Shown here piece by piece: positions 27,242 through 35,858 of a DNA stretch of 64,000 nucleotides (position 1 is its first letter; each line of letters begins with the position of its first letter). The translations under genes were made by a program, and so were the position numbers. This DNA comes from Chryseobacterium scophthalmum (lineage in GTDB: Bacteria > Bacteroidota > Bacteroidia > Flavobacteriales > Weeksellaceae): positions 496,001 through 560,000 of the forward strand of contig NZ_FSRQ01000002.1 in the NCBI RefSeq assembly GCF_900143185.1, given 5' to 3'. The notes below the pieces were generated by a model, which worked only from the letters and a program-made list of their open reading frames with translations, was not told the origin of the DNA and ran no database searches.

Positions 27242-27721
27242 ATGAAAATTTTCCCTTCCAGTATTTACGAATTTAAGCTTAATGATAGTAAAGAAAAAAC
27301 TTTAGAAAGATTAAAGAGAAGAACAGAAACTTCAGAAAAAAGTATCTCAACATTTATAGATAAGTCTTTTACAGGAAACATAAATCAGAATAAATTTCAG
27401 CTTTTTTTATCGAATATTGGAGGAGGCTCGTTTTGTAAATTGACAGGATTTTTGGATGATTCTGAAGGAGAAGTCTTGGTAGAAATCAAACGCAACTTTA
27501 AAATGTTACTATGTGTTTTGTATTTTCTTCCTATTTTAGGTTTGATCATTGAATTGATTTCAAATTCTAAAGCATTTCATCTCATTTTACTTTTAGTTTG
27601 TCCTTTGCAGATTTTAGCAATAAGATTTATTTTCATTGGTGTCTTTTTTAAAGTTTCATCCAGACAGGTTTTGGCAAGATTTTCAGATGTCCTTGATGCG
27701 GGTGCGATGATTAAGAAGTGA
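27242..27721 (+). CDS. Hypothetical protein with two membrane segments
   Basis: A 159-residue protein. The first 90 residues form a soluble part (KEKTLERLKRRTETSEKS, then FTGNINQNKFQLFLSNI), followed by two hydrophobic helices (MLLCVLYFLPILGLIIELI and HLILLLVCPLQILAIRFIF). No recognised family. It is the first of three small genes in one direction, 34 bases before the next. Confidence 0.55.
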   Translation: MKIFPSSIYEFKLNDSKEKTLERLKRRTETSEKSISTFIDKSFTGNINQNKFQLFLSNIGGGSFCKLTGFLDDSEGEVLVEIKRNFKMLLCVLYFLPILGLIIELISNSKAFHLILLLVCPLQILAIRFIFIGVFFKVSSRQVLARFSDVLDAGAMIKK

Positions 27722-27755
27722 TTTGTTTCTATATTAGAGAAAAATAAATTATAGA

Positions 27756-28304
27756 ATGAAAAAGATAATTTTTTTGATTTTAATATTTCTATCAACTCAA
27801 ATTTTTTCTCAAGGGATTACTAAAGAAAATTGTGATGGATATTTAAAACAAACAGGTTTAAAATATTTAGAATGTATTTATAAGTTTGAAAAAACGGATT
27901 CAAAAGATAAAATTTATCAATTCTATAAGTGGTCTGCATTTGGGAAAACAATTTTCACCAATGTCGAAAAAAGAAAATCTGGGTATTTTTTGACTTCTCA
28001 TGAGTTAAATCAGCCAATTTATAACGAAAAAACATCTGAGTTTGAATATCCTATTACTGTATGTCAAAACAGAAAGCTTACCGAAAAAGAATTCAAAAAT
28101 TTTGAAAATATTCTAAATAAGAATAAATTTTGGGAAAAGCAGACTTATAATTTGAAACCAATCTGTACAGACGGATTCGGAATTGTTTTCCAAGCGCTTC
28201 ATAATGGAGATTACAGGAATTATTCTAACGGTAACTGTGCTGCGCAAAATGAGTACTTAAATGTATTGTATGCTGAAATTAAAAAACTTTTAAAACTATA
28301 TTAG
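27756..28304 (+). CDS. Hypothetical secreted protein
   Basis: A 182-residue protein with a signal peptide (KKIIFLILIFLSTQIFSQ). Four or more cysteines are seen (NCDGYL, LECIYK, TVCQNRK, PICTDGF, GNCAAQ), which could form disulfides in the periplasm. No family is recognised. Its stop overlaps the possible GTG start of the next gene. Confidence 0.55.
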   Translation: MKKIIFLILIFLSTQIFSQGITKENCDGYLKQTGLKYLECIYKFEKTDSKDKIYQFYKWSAFGKTIFTNVEKRKSGYFLTSHELNQPIYNEKTSEFEYPITVCQNRKLTEKEFKNFENILNKNKFWEKQTYNLKPICTDGFGIVFQALHNGDYRNYSNGNCAAQNEYLNVLYAEIKKLLKLY

Positions 28305-28306
28305 TG

Positions 28307-28732
28307 ATGAAAACCTATACTTACTCTATTTGCCATCCGGATAAAAAAGAGATTGAATATAAAAAAGAAATACTCTCGCCGAAAAATGTTTTAGACATAG
28401 CAAAGAACTATCCTTGGATGGAGCGGTTGAAATTTTCAGACAGCCTAGATCAGGAATTGGTTTATTACAATCCGTCGTTAGATTTTACATGCATTCAGAA
28501 TGGGAGATCTTTTTGTTTAACATCGGATTATAATAAAGAAGAGGATTTAGAGTTTTCTTTATGGTATAACAGACCTAAAAATGTAAAAATCTTATTCGGT
28601 CTTTTGGGAAGGCGAGAAAAAATGGCTCTTGATGTGGTTTACTCAATTGATTTTGAAACTTCGTTACAACATCTTCAGTATTTTATAGATGGAGAATATG
28701 ATAAAATTGAAAGTCTTTTTCTTAAACGTTAA
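28307..28732 (+). CDS. Hypothetical protein
   Basis: A 141-residue soluble protein without a signal peptide. ATG at 28307 is preferred to the GTG at 28304 that overlaps the upstream stop. Pattern YSICHPDKKEIEYKKEIL at the start and YFIDGEYDKIESLFLKR at the end. It may be an immunity-like or small binding protein, but no family is recognised. It follows the secreted protein with almost no gap. Confidence 0.5.
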   Translation: MKTYTYSICHPDKKEIEYKKEILSPKNVLDIAKNYPWMERLKFSDSLDQELVYYNPSLDFTCIQNGRSFCLTSDYNKEEDLEFSLWYNRPKNVKILFGLLGRREKMALDVVYSIDFETSLQHLQYFIDGEYDKIESLFLKR

Positions 28733-28820
28733 TTATCGGAAATTGCAACTATCCCCATATTTAGTGACAAATTCTGTAACATTTTTAAACTTTTCTTTAC
28801 TAATATTCAAAAAGTAAATT

Positions 28821-30284
28821 ATGTTTAAAAGATTTTTGAAGTTGGAATGGAAAAGTTTTTTTAGAGGATCTTCGGTAGGGATCAATCTTGCCATGAAGAT
28901 TTTCAGAATTATCGGGATTTGCTTCTTCATTTTATGGCTTGCAATGATGTCTTTTATTGCGTACTTCTATGTACAGGAAGAAATGAAGGAAGATCCGTTG
29001 AAGGTTATTTCGCGTTTTATGATCATCGGCTGGTTGATCGATCTGGTTTTCAAATATATGATTCAGCAGATTCCGACGCAGAATATCAAGCCTTTTCTTA
29101 CGCTGAATATTCCTAAAAAAGTCGTTGTTAATTATACTTTAATTAAAACATTTCTTACGCCACTGAGTTGGTTTAATTCTATATTTATTGTAACCTTTTG
29201 CGGGATTTTGGCTTTCAATGGTTATGGTTTTCTGGGGATTTTCACTTGGTTTATAGGTGTTTCTTCGTTGTTTTACCTTAATAATTTCATCAATCTTTTA
29301 TTTAATGATAAAGAAAATATTGCAATCGGCGTAGGAGTTCTGATTGCTGGTTTTGCCGCTTTAAATTATTATGAAATTGTTCCTGTTTTATCTTACTCAG
29401 AAAAGTTTTTCTATAATCTTTACGAGAGACCTTATTTTGCGGTAGTTCCAGTAATACTCTTTTTCAGTCTTTGGAAGATCACCTTTAATTACATCCGAAA
29501 AAGCTTTTATCTGGATGAAGGTCTTGAAGCTAAAAAAGAAATCGGAAAAACCGAAAACATTGCTTTCCTTAATAAATACGGAGCCATCGGAACTTTTATC
29601 AATAACGATATTAAAATGCTGAAACGTAATAAAGTCACAAAAGGCGTTCTTATCGGAAGTTTTATGTTTATTTTTTACGGACTTCTGATGTTTTCTAATG
29701 ACATCTACAGAACACCAACCATGATGATGTTTATGGGGCTTTTTGTAACGGGAGGTTTCCAGTTTACTTTCGGGCAAAGGGTTCCGGCTTTTGACAGTGC
29801 ATATTATCCGTTGATGATGACGCTGAACGTTCCTTATAAAGAATACCTTAAAGGAAAATGGTGGCTGATGAATATTGTTACTGCAATTTCGATTGTCATT
29901 GCTTTGTTTTACGCCTATTTTGGCTGGAATGTTTACTTCGCATTTTTTGCTGCAGGATTATATAATATTGGTGTGAATTCTCAATTTACACTTTGGTCGG
30001 GAGCGTACAATAAAAATTTAATTGATCTTAATTCTAAAGAAAAAAGATTCGGACAAAAAAATACAATCACTTTCAAAGCATTTATTTTAATGATTCCAAA
30101 AATGCTTTTACCAATGGCTGTTTACGGATTGATGAATTATTTCTTCGGAATTTCTGTTGCCGTAATTTCTGTCGGAATTTTAGGTCTTTTAGGATTTATC
30201 TTCCGTGAAAAAATATTCGATATTATAATTACAAAATATAAAACTGAAAAGTACAGCACTTTGGAAGCGTTCAAAAAAGATTAA
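28821..30284 (+). CDS. DUF5687 membrane protein, ABC exporter permease partner
   Basis: A 487-residue protein with about ten to twelve membrane helices and the DUF5687 start MFKRFLKLEWKSFFRGSSVG. Members are predicted permeases of ABC-2-type exporters. The adjacent ATPase gene 169 bases downstream in the same direction supports this. The substrate is not known. Confidence 0.8.
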   Translation: MFKRFLKLEWKSFFRGSSVGINLAMKIFRIIGICFFILWLAMMSFIAYFYVQEEMKEDPLKVISRFMIIGWLIDLVFKYMIQQIPTQNIKPFLTLNIPKKVVVNYTLIKTFLTPLSWFNSIFIVTFCGILAFNGYGFLGIFTWFIGVSSLFYLNNFINLLFNDKENIAIGVGVLIAGFAALNYYEIVPVLSYSEKFFYNLYERPYFAVVPVILFFSLWKITFNYIRKSFYLDEGLEAKKEIGKTENIAFLNKYGAIGTFINNDIKMLKRNKVTKGVLIGSFMFIFYGLLMFSNDIYRTPTMMMFMGLFVTGGFQFTFGQRVPAFDSAYYPLMMTLNVPYKEYLKGKWWLMNIVTAISIVIALFYAYFGWNVYFAFFAAGLYNIGVNSQFTLWSGAYNKNLIDLNSKEKRFGQKNTITFKAFILMIPKMLLPMAVYGLMNYFFGISVAVISVGILGLLGFIFREKIFDIIITKYKTEKYSTLEAFKKD

Positions 30285-30348
30285 TTTTTGAAGACCCAAG
30301 GCAAAAGTTAAAAGAGCCAAGTTTAAAAAATTAAATATAAGACTTTGG

Positions 30349-30395
30349 GGACCTCGAAGAGGTCAAACTGAAATAGCCGTGGGTGGAACCCATGG
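30349..30395. repeat. Two short palindromes in the exporter gap
   Basis: GACCTCGAAGAGGTC (30350-30364) and CCGTGGGTGGAACCCATGG (30377-30395) lie next to each other between the permease and ATPase genes. Both resemble the small dispersed repeats of flavobacterial intergenic DNA, though no second copy was found here. Confidence 0.5.
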
Positions 30396-30453
30396 TAATT
30401 GAAATGTAAATTAATTATTTAATATCATCACCCATAATCAAACATTCAACAAC

Positions 30454-31185
30454 ATGATTACAATACAAAATTTAAAGAAAACTTACGGTACAGCAACCGT
30501 TCTTAATATAGAAAATCTTGAAATTACTAAAGGCGAAACCTTCGGTTTGGTAGGAAACAACGGAGCCGGGAAAACAACGCTTTTCAGCTTAATGCTTGAT
30601 TTGATTCAGCCTACAACAGGATTTGTAAGCGTTGATGGCATTAAAGTAAACGAATCTGAAGCCTGGAAAAACAAAGTCTCTGCCTTTATCGATGAAACCT
30701 TTTTGATTGGATACCTTACTCCTGAAGAATATTTCTATTTCATCGGCGAATTGAGAGGGCAGAATAAAGCTTCTGTAGATGAGTTTTTAAAGCAGTTTCA
30801 TGATTTATTCAACGGCGAGATTGTAAATGCAGGAAAATATGTTCGTGATCTTTCAAAAGGAAATCAGAAAAAAGTAGGAATTGTCGGTGCGTTAATCGGA
30901 AAGCCTGAGATCATTATTTTGGATGAGCCTTTTGCTAATCTTGATCCTTCTACACAGATCAAACTTAAAAATATGATCCGTGATTTTGCAAATGAAAACG
31001 GAGTAACATTTTTAATTTCGAGTCACGATCTTGCGCATACCACAGAAGTTTGTAATAGAATTGTGGTGGTAAATAAAGGCGAAGTTGTACGTGATATTCA
31101 GACAACTCCTGAAACATTACAAGATCTTGAAAAATATTTTGCAGATCAGGTGAAGCCTGTTTCTAATGTGGTGAGTGTTGAGTAA
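30454..31185 (+). CDS. ABC transporter ATP-binding protein
   Basis: A 243-residue ATPase. Walker A GNNGAGKTTLF near residue 35, signature LSKGNQKKVGIVGAL, Walker B IIILDEPFANLDP and the switch histidine in FLISSHDLAH are intact. It should power the DUF5687 permease encoded upstream; the pair forms a simple exporter of the ABC-2 type. Confidence 0.92.
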   Translation: MITIQNLKKTYGTATVLNIENLEITKGETFGLVGNNGAGKTTLFSLMLDLIQPTTGFVSVDGIKVNESEAWKNKVSAFIDETFLIGYLTPEEYFYFIGELRGQNKASVDEFLKQFHDLFNGEIVNAGKYVRDLSKGNQKKVGIVGALIGKPEIIILDEPFANLDPSTQIKLKNMIRDFANENGVTFLISSHDLAHTTEVCNRIVVVNKGEVVRDIQTTPETLQDLEKYFADQVKPVSNVVSVE

Positions 31186-31232
31186 TTTGTAAAAATAAAT
31201 TCTTATTTTTATGAAATCTTAATCACAATACC

Positions 31233-31613
31233 ATGAAGATTTTAAACCTGATTCTTTTTTGCGGAATCTTTTTTATTCCTTTAAAAATATATTCTCAGTC
31301 TAATTGCAATATGTCGGTGACGTATTCTGAAATGGCTTTTGAAAAATTTAAAAACGCTTACAAGTCAGATAATTTAGATAATGCGAAAGTCTTTATCAAA
31401 AAAGGGGTAGAAGATGCCGAACAAGCTTCTGCATACGCTTTGATTTGCGATTGCCCTTTAGCGAAGAATTATGCTTTAAATGCTGTTACCTTCGGAATAA
31501 AAGCAAGTAAAGCTGAAAATTTGGACGAAGCCAAAAAGCAGTCAAAAAAAGCGATGGATATGTCTTTGGATGTAATGACAGCAACACCTAATTGCAACCA
31601 GGACAAGAAATAA
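31233..31613 (+). CDS. Hypothetical secreted helical protein
   Basis: A 126-residue protein with a signal peptide (LILFCGIFFIPLKIYSQ). The mature part is helical and carries two similar segments (FKNAYKSDNLDNAKVFIKKG and IKASKAENLDEAKKQSKKA), suggesting a tandem helix repeat. Three or four cysteines are present. No family is recognised. Confidence 0.55.
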   Translation: MKILNLILFCGIFFIPLKIYSQSNCNMSVTYSEMAFEKFKNAYKSDNLDNAKVFIKKGVEDAEQASAYALICDCPLAKNYALNAVTFGIKASKAENLDEAKKQSKKAMDMSLDVMTATPNCNQDKK

Positions 31614-31620
31614 ATATTGA

Positions 31621-32340
31621 ATGACCACAACCTGTAAAAATTGCGGACATATTTTTGAAGGAAGATACTGCAATCATTGCGGTCAGTCTGCAAATACGCA
31701 TCGAATTGATGCTAAATTTCTTTGGGAAGATATCGAGCACGGTCTTCTGCATTATGATAAGGGAATTCTCTACACCGCAAAACAGCTTTTCCTGAAACCT
31801 GGATATATCATCAAAGATTATATCAAAGGAAAAAGAGTTCACCACTTCAAACCGATTTCTCTGTCGATTGTTATGGCAACGCTTTACGCATTGGTGTATC
31901 ACTTGACAAATGTGAATCTTGTCGTTAAAGATAACGGAACTTCAGGAGCTGTTTTTGAAGAAATTTTAGAACATTATTATTGGTTTGTCTTTATTACCAT
32001 TCCTATTTTTGCTTTAAGCACAGCGGTGTTTTTTAAGAAAGTAGGATATAACTTTTGGGAATATTTTATTTTTGAAGCACTAAAGGTTTCGCAGCGATTG
32101 ATTGTGCATATCTTGTTCTTACCCATTATTTTACTTTTTAATGATCCGGTTGCAACAAATTTTATTGTTAAATTATTATTGTTCATTGATCTTGCTTTAA
32201 TTTTCTGGACCAATTTGCAGTTCTTTAATCATCTTCCTAAATTCAAAGTATTTTACCTTACCATATTCAGTTACTTGTTATATTTGTCAATAACGACGGT
32301 GCTTTTAGCCCTGTTTATTCTTGCTTTTTTTAGAGAGTAA
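31621..32340 (+). CDS. DUF3667 domain-containing membrane protein
   Basis: A 239-residue protein. The N-terminus has a zinc ribbon of two CxxC pairs (TCKNCGHIFEG and YCNHCGQSANTHR), followed by HRIDAKFLWEDIEHGLLHYD, the DUF3667 signature, and four to five membrane helices. The function of this widespread Bacteroidetes family is unknown. It begins 7 bases past the upstream gene. Confidence 0.85.
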   Translation: MTTTCKNCGHIFEGRYCNHCGQSANTHRIDAKFLWEDIEHGLLHYDKGILYTAKQLFLKPGYIIKDYIKGKRVHHFKPISLSIVMATLYALVYHLTNVNLVVKDNGTSGAVFEEILEHYYWFVFITIPIFALSTAVFFKKVGYNFWEYFIFEALKVSQRLIVHILFLPIILLFNDPVATNFIVKLLLFIDLALIFWTNLQFFNHLPKFKVFYLTIFSYLLYLSITTVLLALFILAFFRE

Positions 32341-32415
32341 TTCCTTGTTCAAGTTAATTTAAAACAATTTAATGACGTGTTTTTTTAATGTTGTTTAAAA
32401 AAAATAAAAAAGTTT

Positions 32416-32443
32416 GTAACCTTTTCAAAATTTCACTGTCTTT
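32416..32443 (+). promoter_or_regulatory. ECF-type promoter candidate before the sigma-factor gene
   Basis: GTAACC (32416-32421) and GTCTTT (32438-32443) with a 16-base spacer, 22 bases before the sigma ATG. The spacing and the AAC and GTC cores fit ECF sigma promoters and suggest autoregulation. Confidence 0.45.
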
Positions 32444-32464
32444 ACTATAGAAACAGAATAAACC

Positions 32465-33025
32465 ATGAAGCTTTTGTTTAAAAATAAAAAAGAAGATTTG
32501 CTGAGCCGGCTGAAGAAGCAGGATCCTGCTGCGCAGAAAATCTTTTATGACCAAAGTGTAAAAAAATTCCTGAGTGTGGCAAAAAGCTACGTCAGCGATT
32601 TGTATCAGGCGGAAGATTGCGTGATCAAAGCATTTTGTAAAATTTTTAAACATATCGAAAGCTTTCGCGGTGAAGGAAATTTTGAAGGATGGGCAAGAAA
32701 AATTGTAGTCAACGAATGTCTCAATTTTATCAAAAGCCGTAAGACAGTTTTCTATCTGGATGATGTTCACGCCTCTGTTTTGGAAGATTTACACGAAGAG
32801 GCAATAGATTTTGATTTTAATGCTCAGGAACTTTTAGATCAGCTTCCGGATGCGTACAGAATGGTTTTCAACCTTTATGTGATTGAAGAATATTCGCATC
32901 AGGAAATTGCAGATACGCTAAATATTTCTTTGGCAGTAAGCAAAACCCAACTCTTCAGAGCAAAAGAAAAATTGAGAAAGATCTACTTTCAACAACAAAA
33001 AAAACTGAAAAATGAACACGTTTAA
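32465..33025 (+). CDS. RNA polymerase ECF sigma factor
   Basis: A 186-residue sigma-70 group IV factor. Region 2 (YQAEDCVIKAFCKIFKHI) contacts the -10 element and core polymerase. Region 4 (LPDAYRMVFNLYVIEEYSHQEIADTLNIS) has the helix-turn-helix for the -35 element. It overlaps the next gene by 14 bases, a usual layout for an ECF factor and its inhibitory membrane partner. Confidence 0.93.
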   Translation: MKLLFKNKKEDLLSRLKKQDPAAQKIFYDQSVKKFLSVAKSYVSDLYQAEDCVIKAFCKIFKHIESFRGEGNFEGWARKIVVNECLNFIKSRKTVFYLDDVHASVLEDLHEEAIDFDFNAQELLDQLPDAYRMVFNLYVIEEYSHQEIADTLNISLAVSKTQLFRAKEKLRKIYFQQQKKLKNEHV

Positions 33026-33614
33026 AAATAATTTAGAATATCAGATCAAAAAGCAAATCGATGAGCGGGAAGTCGCTCCGTCAAGAGATCTGTGGTCGGA
33101 AATTCAGGCTCAAACTGAAAATACAGGTTCAAAAAAATCTAAACTGAACTGGGTTTTGCTTGCCGCATGTTTTGTTTTGGTATTTGGCTTGGGAGTAGTT
33201 TTGTTTTTTAATAATGAAGCCGAACCAAAAATACAGGTTGCTGAAACGGTTAAAACTCCTTCTTTAAATAAAGAAAGTACAATAACACAACCTGAAAAAA
33301 TAAATTCACAGGAAACTATTGTAAAAGAAGATCAGGGAAAACTGACTCAGATAAAAAATAGTTCTTCGGAAGAAAAAATAGTTCCTGTAAAGAATAATTT
33401 ACCATTAATTAAAGAAAATCCTTCAGGAATTGCTTCTCAGATAACACTGAATCCGCCAACGAAAATTATGGCAAAATCTGATTCTGCGAAAATTCAGAAG
33501 AAAAAAAGATATGTAGATCCTTCTACACTGCTTTTCTCGGTAGAGCATAAAGATGTCATCGAAAAATCTAAGGATGGAAGCAATGTTGCGACGATCGACC
33601 TCAATACAAAATAA
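33012..33614 (+). CDS. Putative membrane anti-sigma-like partner
   Basis: A 200-residue protein with one membrane helix near residues 45-65 (NWVLLAACFVLVFGLGVVLF), a short cytoplasmic N-terminus and a Ser/Lys-rich periplasmic part. The N-terminus (QIDEREVAPSRDLWSEIQAQ) is similar to the ends of flavobacterial anti-sigma-like proteins. The position directly behind the sigma gene supports the role. A zinc anti-sigma motif is not seen, so direct binding is inferred. Confidence 0.6.
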   Translation: MNTFKNNLEYQIKKQIDEREVAPSRDLWSEIQAQTENTGSKKSKLNWVLLAACFVLVFGLGVVLFFNNEAEPKIQVAETVKTPSLNKESTITQPEKINSQETIVKEDQGKLTQIKNSSSEEKIVPVKNNLPLIKENPSGIASQITLNPPTKIMAKSDSAKIQKKKRYVDPSTLLFSVEHKDVIEKSKDGSNVATIDLNTK

Positions 33615-33642
33615 TCCAATTTAAACTAAAAAATATAATATC

Positions 33643-34680
33643 ATGATTAAGAAATTTATCATCACAGGAATGTTGTGCCTTGTTGCGACCTCAATAAATG
33701 CACAAAGAAAATCGTTAAGTTTAAATCTTCAGTCAAAAGAAGATACTACGGTAAGCCCGATTGTAAAAGAGAAAGTAGAAGAGTACGCTGCGAAAATCAA
33801 TACCATTATTCAGGAAGAAAAGAAACAGATGGAAAGTGAATTGTTGATTCTGCAGGCTAAAAATTTAGATAAAGCAGAATTCGACAAGCAAAAAGCTCAG
33901 GTTGCAGACAGCTATTCTCAAAAAATTGATGCAAGAATTGAAAGCTTAGGATTTGATTTAGATCAGGTAATTCAGAAGCAGGTAAGATATTCTCTTTTGA
34001 ATTCTGATGTAACTTCAAACGAAGAATTAAAAGAAAAATTATTGAAGAAGTTCCGTCCTACAAAAAATCTTGATGGATATTTCTCTTACGGAATCATGAC
34101 GTTGACGAATGATAAAGCAGATAATGATTTAGATAAAAATTTGGGTTACGCCAATAATCTTGAATTTGGTTTGAAATTCAATTATCAATTCAGCAGAACC
34201 AGTCCGTGGGGATTGATTTCAGGTTTAGGTTTTTCCTGGAGAACCGTTCGTACAGATAACAATATGATTTTTGCAAAACAAAACGGAGATGTTTTTCTTA
34301 CAAAATATGAAGGAAGTCTTGATAAAGCTAAATTAAGAACTGGCTACATTATGGTTCCGCTGGGTTTTCAATATAATTTTTCCAAGCTGAAAAGTGCAGG
34401 AATGGATGTTCAGTACAGACCTTATTCAGACGGTTTCAGAGTGGGAGCGAATGTTTATGGCGGAATTAAAATGGCATCGAATAATATTGTGAAAGGAGAT
34501 AGTCAGGGTTTCAGAGATAAATCAAATTATCAGGTAAATCCTTTTGTTTACGGAGCGCAGTTTACGCTTTCTTATGATAATCTTTCTCTTTTCGTGAAAA
34601 AAGATTTCAGCAATTACTTTAAAGACTCTTATTTTCCAAACGACAAAGCTTTGGTTTTCGGAGTTGCTTTGGGATGGTAA
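33643..34680 (+). CDS. Predicted outer-membrane beta-barrel protein
   Basis: A 345-residue secreted protein (signal peptide near ATSINAQ). A helical segment with charged repeats (about residues 25-120) is followed by alternating beta strands (YGIMTLTNDK, LGYANNLEFGLKFNYQF, and FGVALGW at the end) as in small barrels. It lies in the ECF sigma module and may be its output. No specific function is recognised. Confidence 0.6.
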   Translation: MIKKFIITGMLCLVATSINAQRKSLSLNLQSKEDTTVSPIVKEKVEEYAAKINTIIQEEKKQMESELLILQAKNLDKAEFDKQKAQVADSYSQKIDARIESLGFDLDQVIQKQVRYSLLNSDVTSNEELKEKLLKKFRPTKNLDGYFSYGIMTLTNDKADNDLDKNLGYANNLEFGLKFNYQFSRTSPWGLISGLGFSWRTVRTDNNMIFAKQNGDVFLTKYEGSLDKAKLRTGYIMVPLGFQYNFSKLKSAGMDVQYRPYSDGFRVGANVYGGIKMASNNIVKGDSQGFRDKSNYQVNPFVYGAQFTLSYDNLSLFVKKDFSNYFKDSYFPNDKALVFGVALGW

Positions 34681-34700
34681 TTTAAGCTAACAAATAAATA

Positions 34701-35729
34701 ATGAAAAAAGCTTTAGGATTAATTTGCTTGTTGTGTTTTGTGCTGAATGTAAATGCACAAAAGTTGAAAACTTCGCAGGACAGTACAAAAGTATTTTATG
34801 ATAAAATTTTTAAATCTTTAGAAGTTGCGTATCTATATAAGAAAGATTACGATTGGAAAAAATTAAAGACTGAGACCTTTAAAAACCTTGAAACGGCAAA
34901 AGATTTTAAAAGTTCTTTAAAAGAAGTGAAGGTTTTATTTGAGAAAATTGGGGCAGATCATTCTAAAGTAACTTATCAGGGGAAAAATTACGGTCCTTCA
35001 GTAGAAATTTCGTGGGAAAATTTTAACAAGCAATGGATGACAAAGTTTGCTACTAAACCACAATTCGAAGCAAAAGTTTTAGATGAAAAGTATGGTTATA
35101 TTTTGATGCCAAGTATTTCATTTAATGATTTTAGTTCTGAAAATGTTCATAAAATTGCTCAGCCTTTATATGACAAAATAGCAGAATTGAAAACGAATAA
35201 TAAATTGGAAGGTTGGATTGTAGATCTTCGTTTTAATACAGGTGGAAATTCTACACCAATGTTGTTAGCTTTATATGATTTGTTGGGAGATAATGTGGTT
35301 TGGGGAACTCTTGGTATAGATAAAAAGTTGATTAACTCGACTAAATTGAATAAAGGAGTTTACGATCAGGGAGAAAAGAAATCGGCTTATATAAAACCCA
35401 AAGGTGAGTTGATCGATAAATCTAAAGTTGCTGTACTTATTGGTGGATTAACGGCAAGCTCAGGTGAAGTGACCGCTTTAGCTTTTAAAGGAAGATCAAA
35501 CACAATTTTTATAGGAGAAAAAACCTTAGGAAAAACTACTTCCAATATGGTTGTAACACTACCTTTTGATGCAATAATGCCAATGAGTACAGGGTATGAT
35601 TGTGATAGAAATGGAAATTATTACAAGCAAATACCTCCGGATATTATCATTTCGAAAGAAGATAATTTTGATGATTTAATGCAAGACAAAAACATTCAGG
35701 AAGCCATACAATTTTTCACTAAAAAATAA
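34701..35729 (+). CDS. S41 family (C-terminal-processing-like) peptidase, secreted
   Basis: A 342-residue protein with a signal peptide (GLICLLCFVLNVNAQ). The S41 domain has the nucleophile serine in LTASSGEVTALAFKGR and the lysine in GEKTLGKTTSNM, plus GWIVDLRFNTGGNSTPML, the conserved catalytic-core block. No PDZ domain is apparent. It follows the barrel gene by 20 bases and belongs to the sigma-factor module. Confidence 0.85.
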   Translation: MKKALGLICLLCFVLNVNAQKLKTSQDSTKVFYDKIFKSLEVAYLYKKDYDWKKLKTETFKNLETAKDFKSSLKEVKVLFEKIGADHSKVTYQGKNYGPSVEISWENFNKQWMTKFATKPQFEAKVLDEKYGYILMPSISFNDFSSENVHKIAQPLYDKIAELKTNNKLEGWIVDLRFNTGGNSTPMLLALYDLLGDNVVWGTLGIDKKLINSTKLNKGVYDQGEKKSAYIKPKGELIDKSKVAVLIGGLTASSGEVTALAFKGRSNTIFIGEKTLGKTTSNMVVTLPFDAIMPMSTGYDCDRNGNYYKQIPPDIIISKEDNFDDLMQDKNIQEAIQFFTKK

Positions 35730-35802
35730 TTTCATGACAAACTAACGAATATCTCAATTTGGCATAAGAATTGAGTAATAAAAATCAACATTCACATTAA
35801 CA

Positions 35803-35847
35803 AACAAAAACACTCCGCAGAATCTTCTACGGAGTGTTTTTGTTTTA
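35803..35847. terminator. Bidirectional terminator between the S41 peptidase and fumC
   Basis: A 15-bp perfect stem (35803-35817 against 35830-35844, core CACTCCG/CGGAGTG) with A and T runs on each side. It can stop both converging transcripts. Confidence 0.9.
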
Positions 35848-35858
35848 TGTTGTGAGCC

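Noticed and set aside
28770-28800. ECF promoter tgtaacatttttaaacttttcttt before the DUF5687 gene
   Set aside because: The spacing between the AAC and TTCTTT parts is 12 bases, unlike the 16 bases before the sigma gene.
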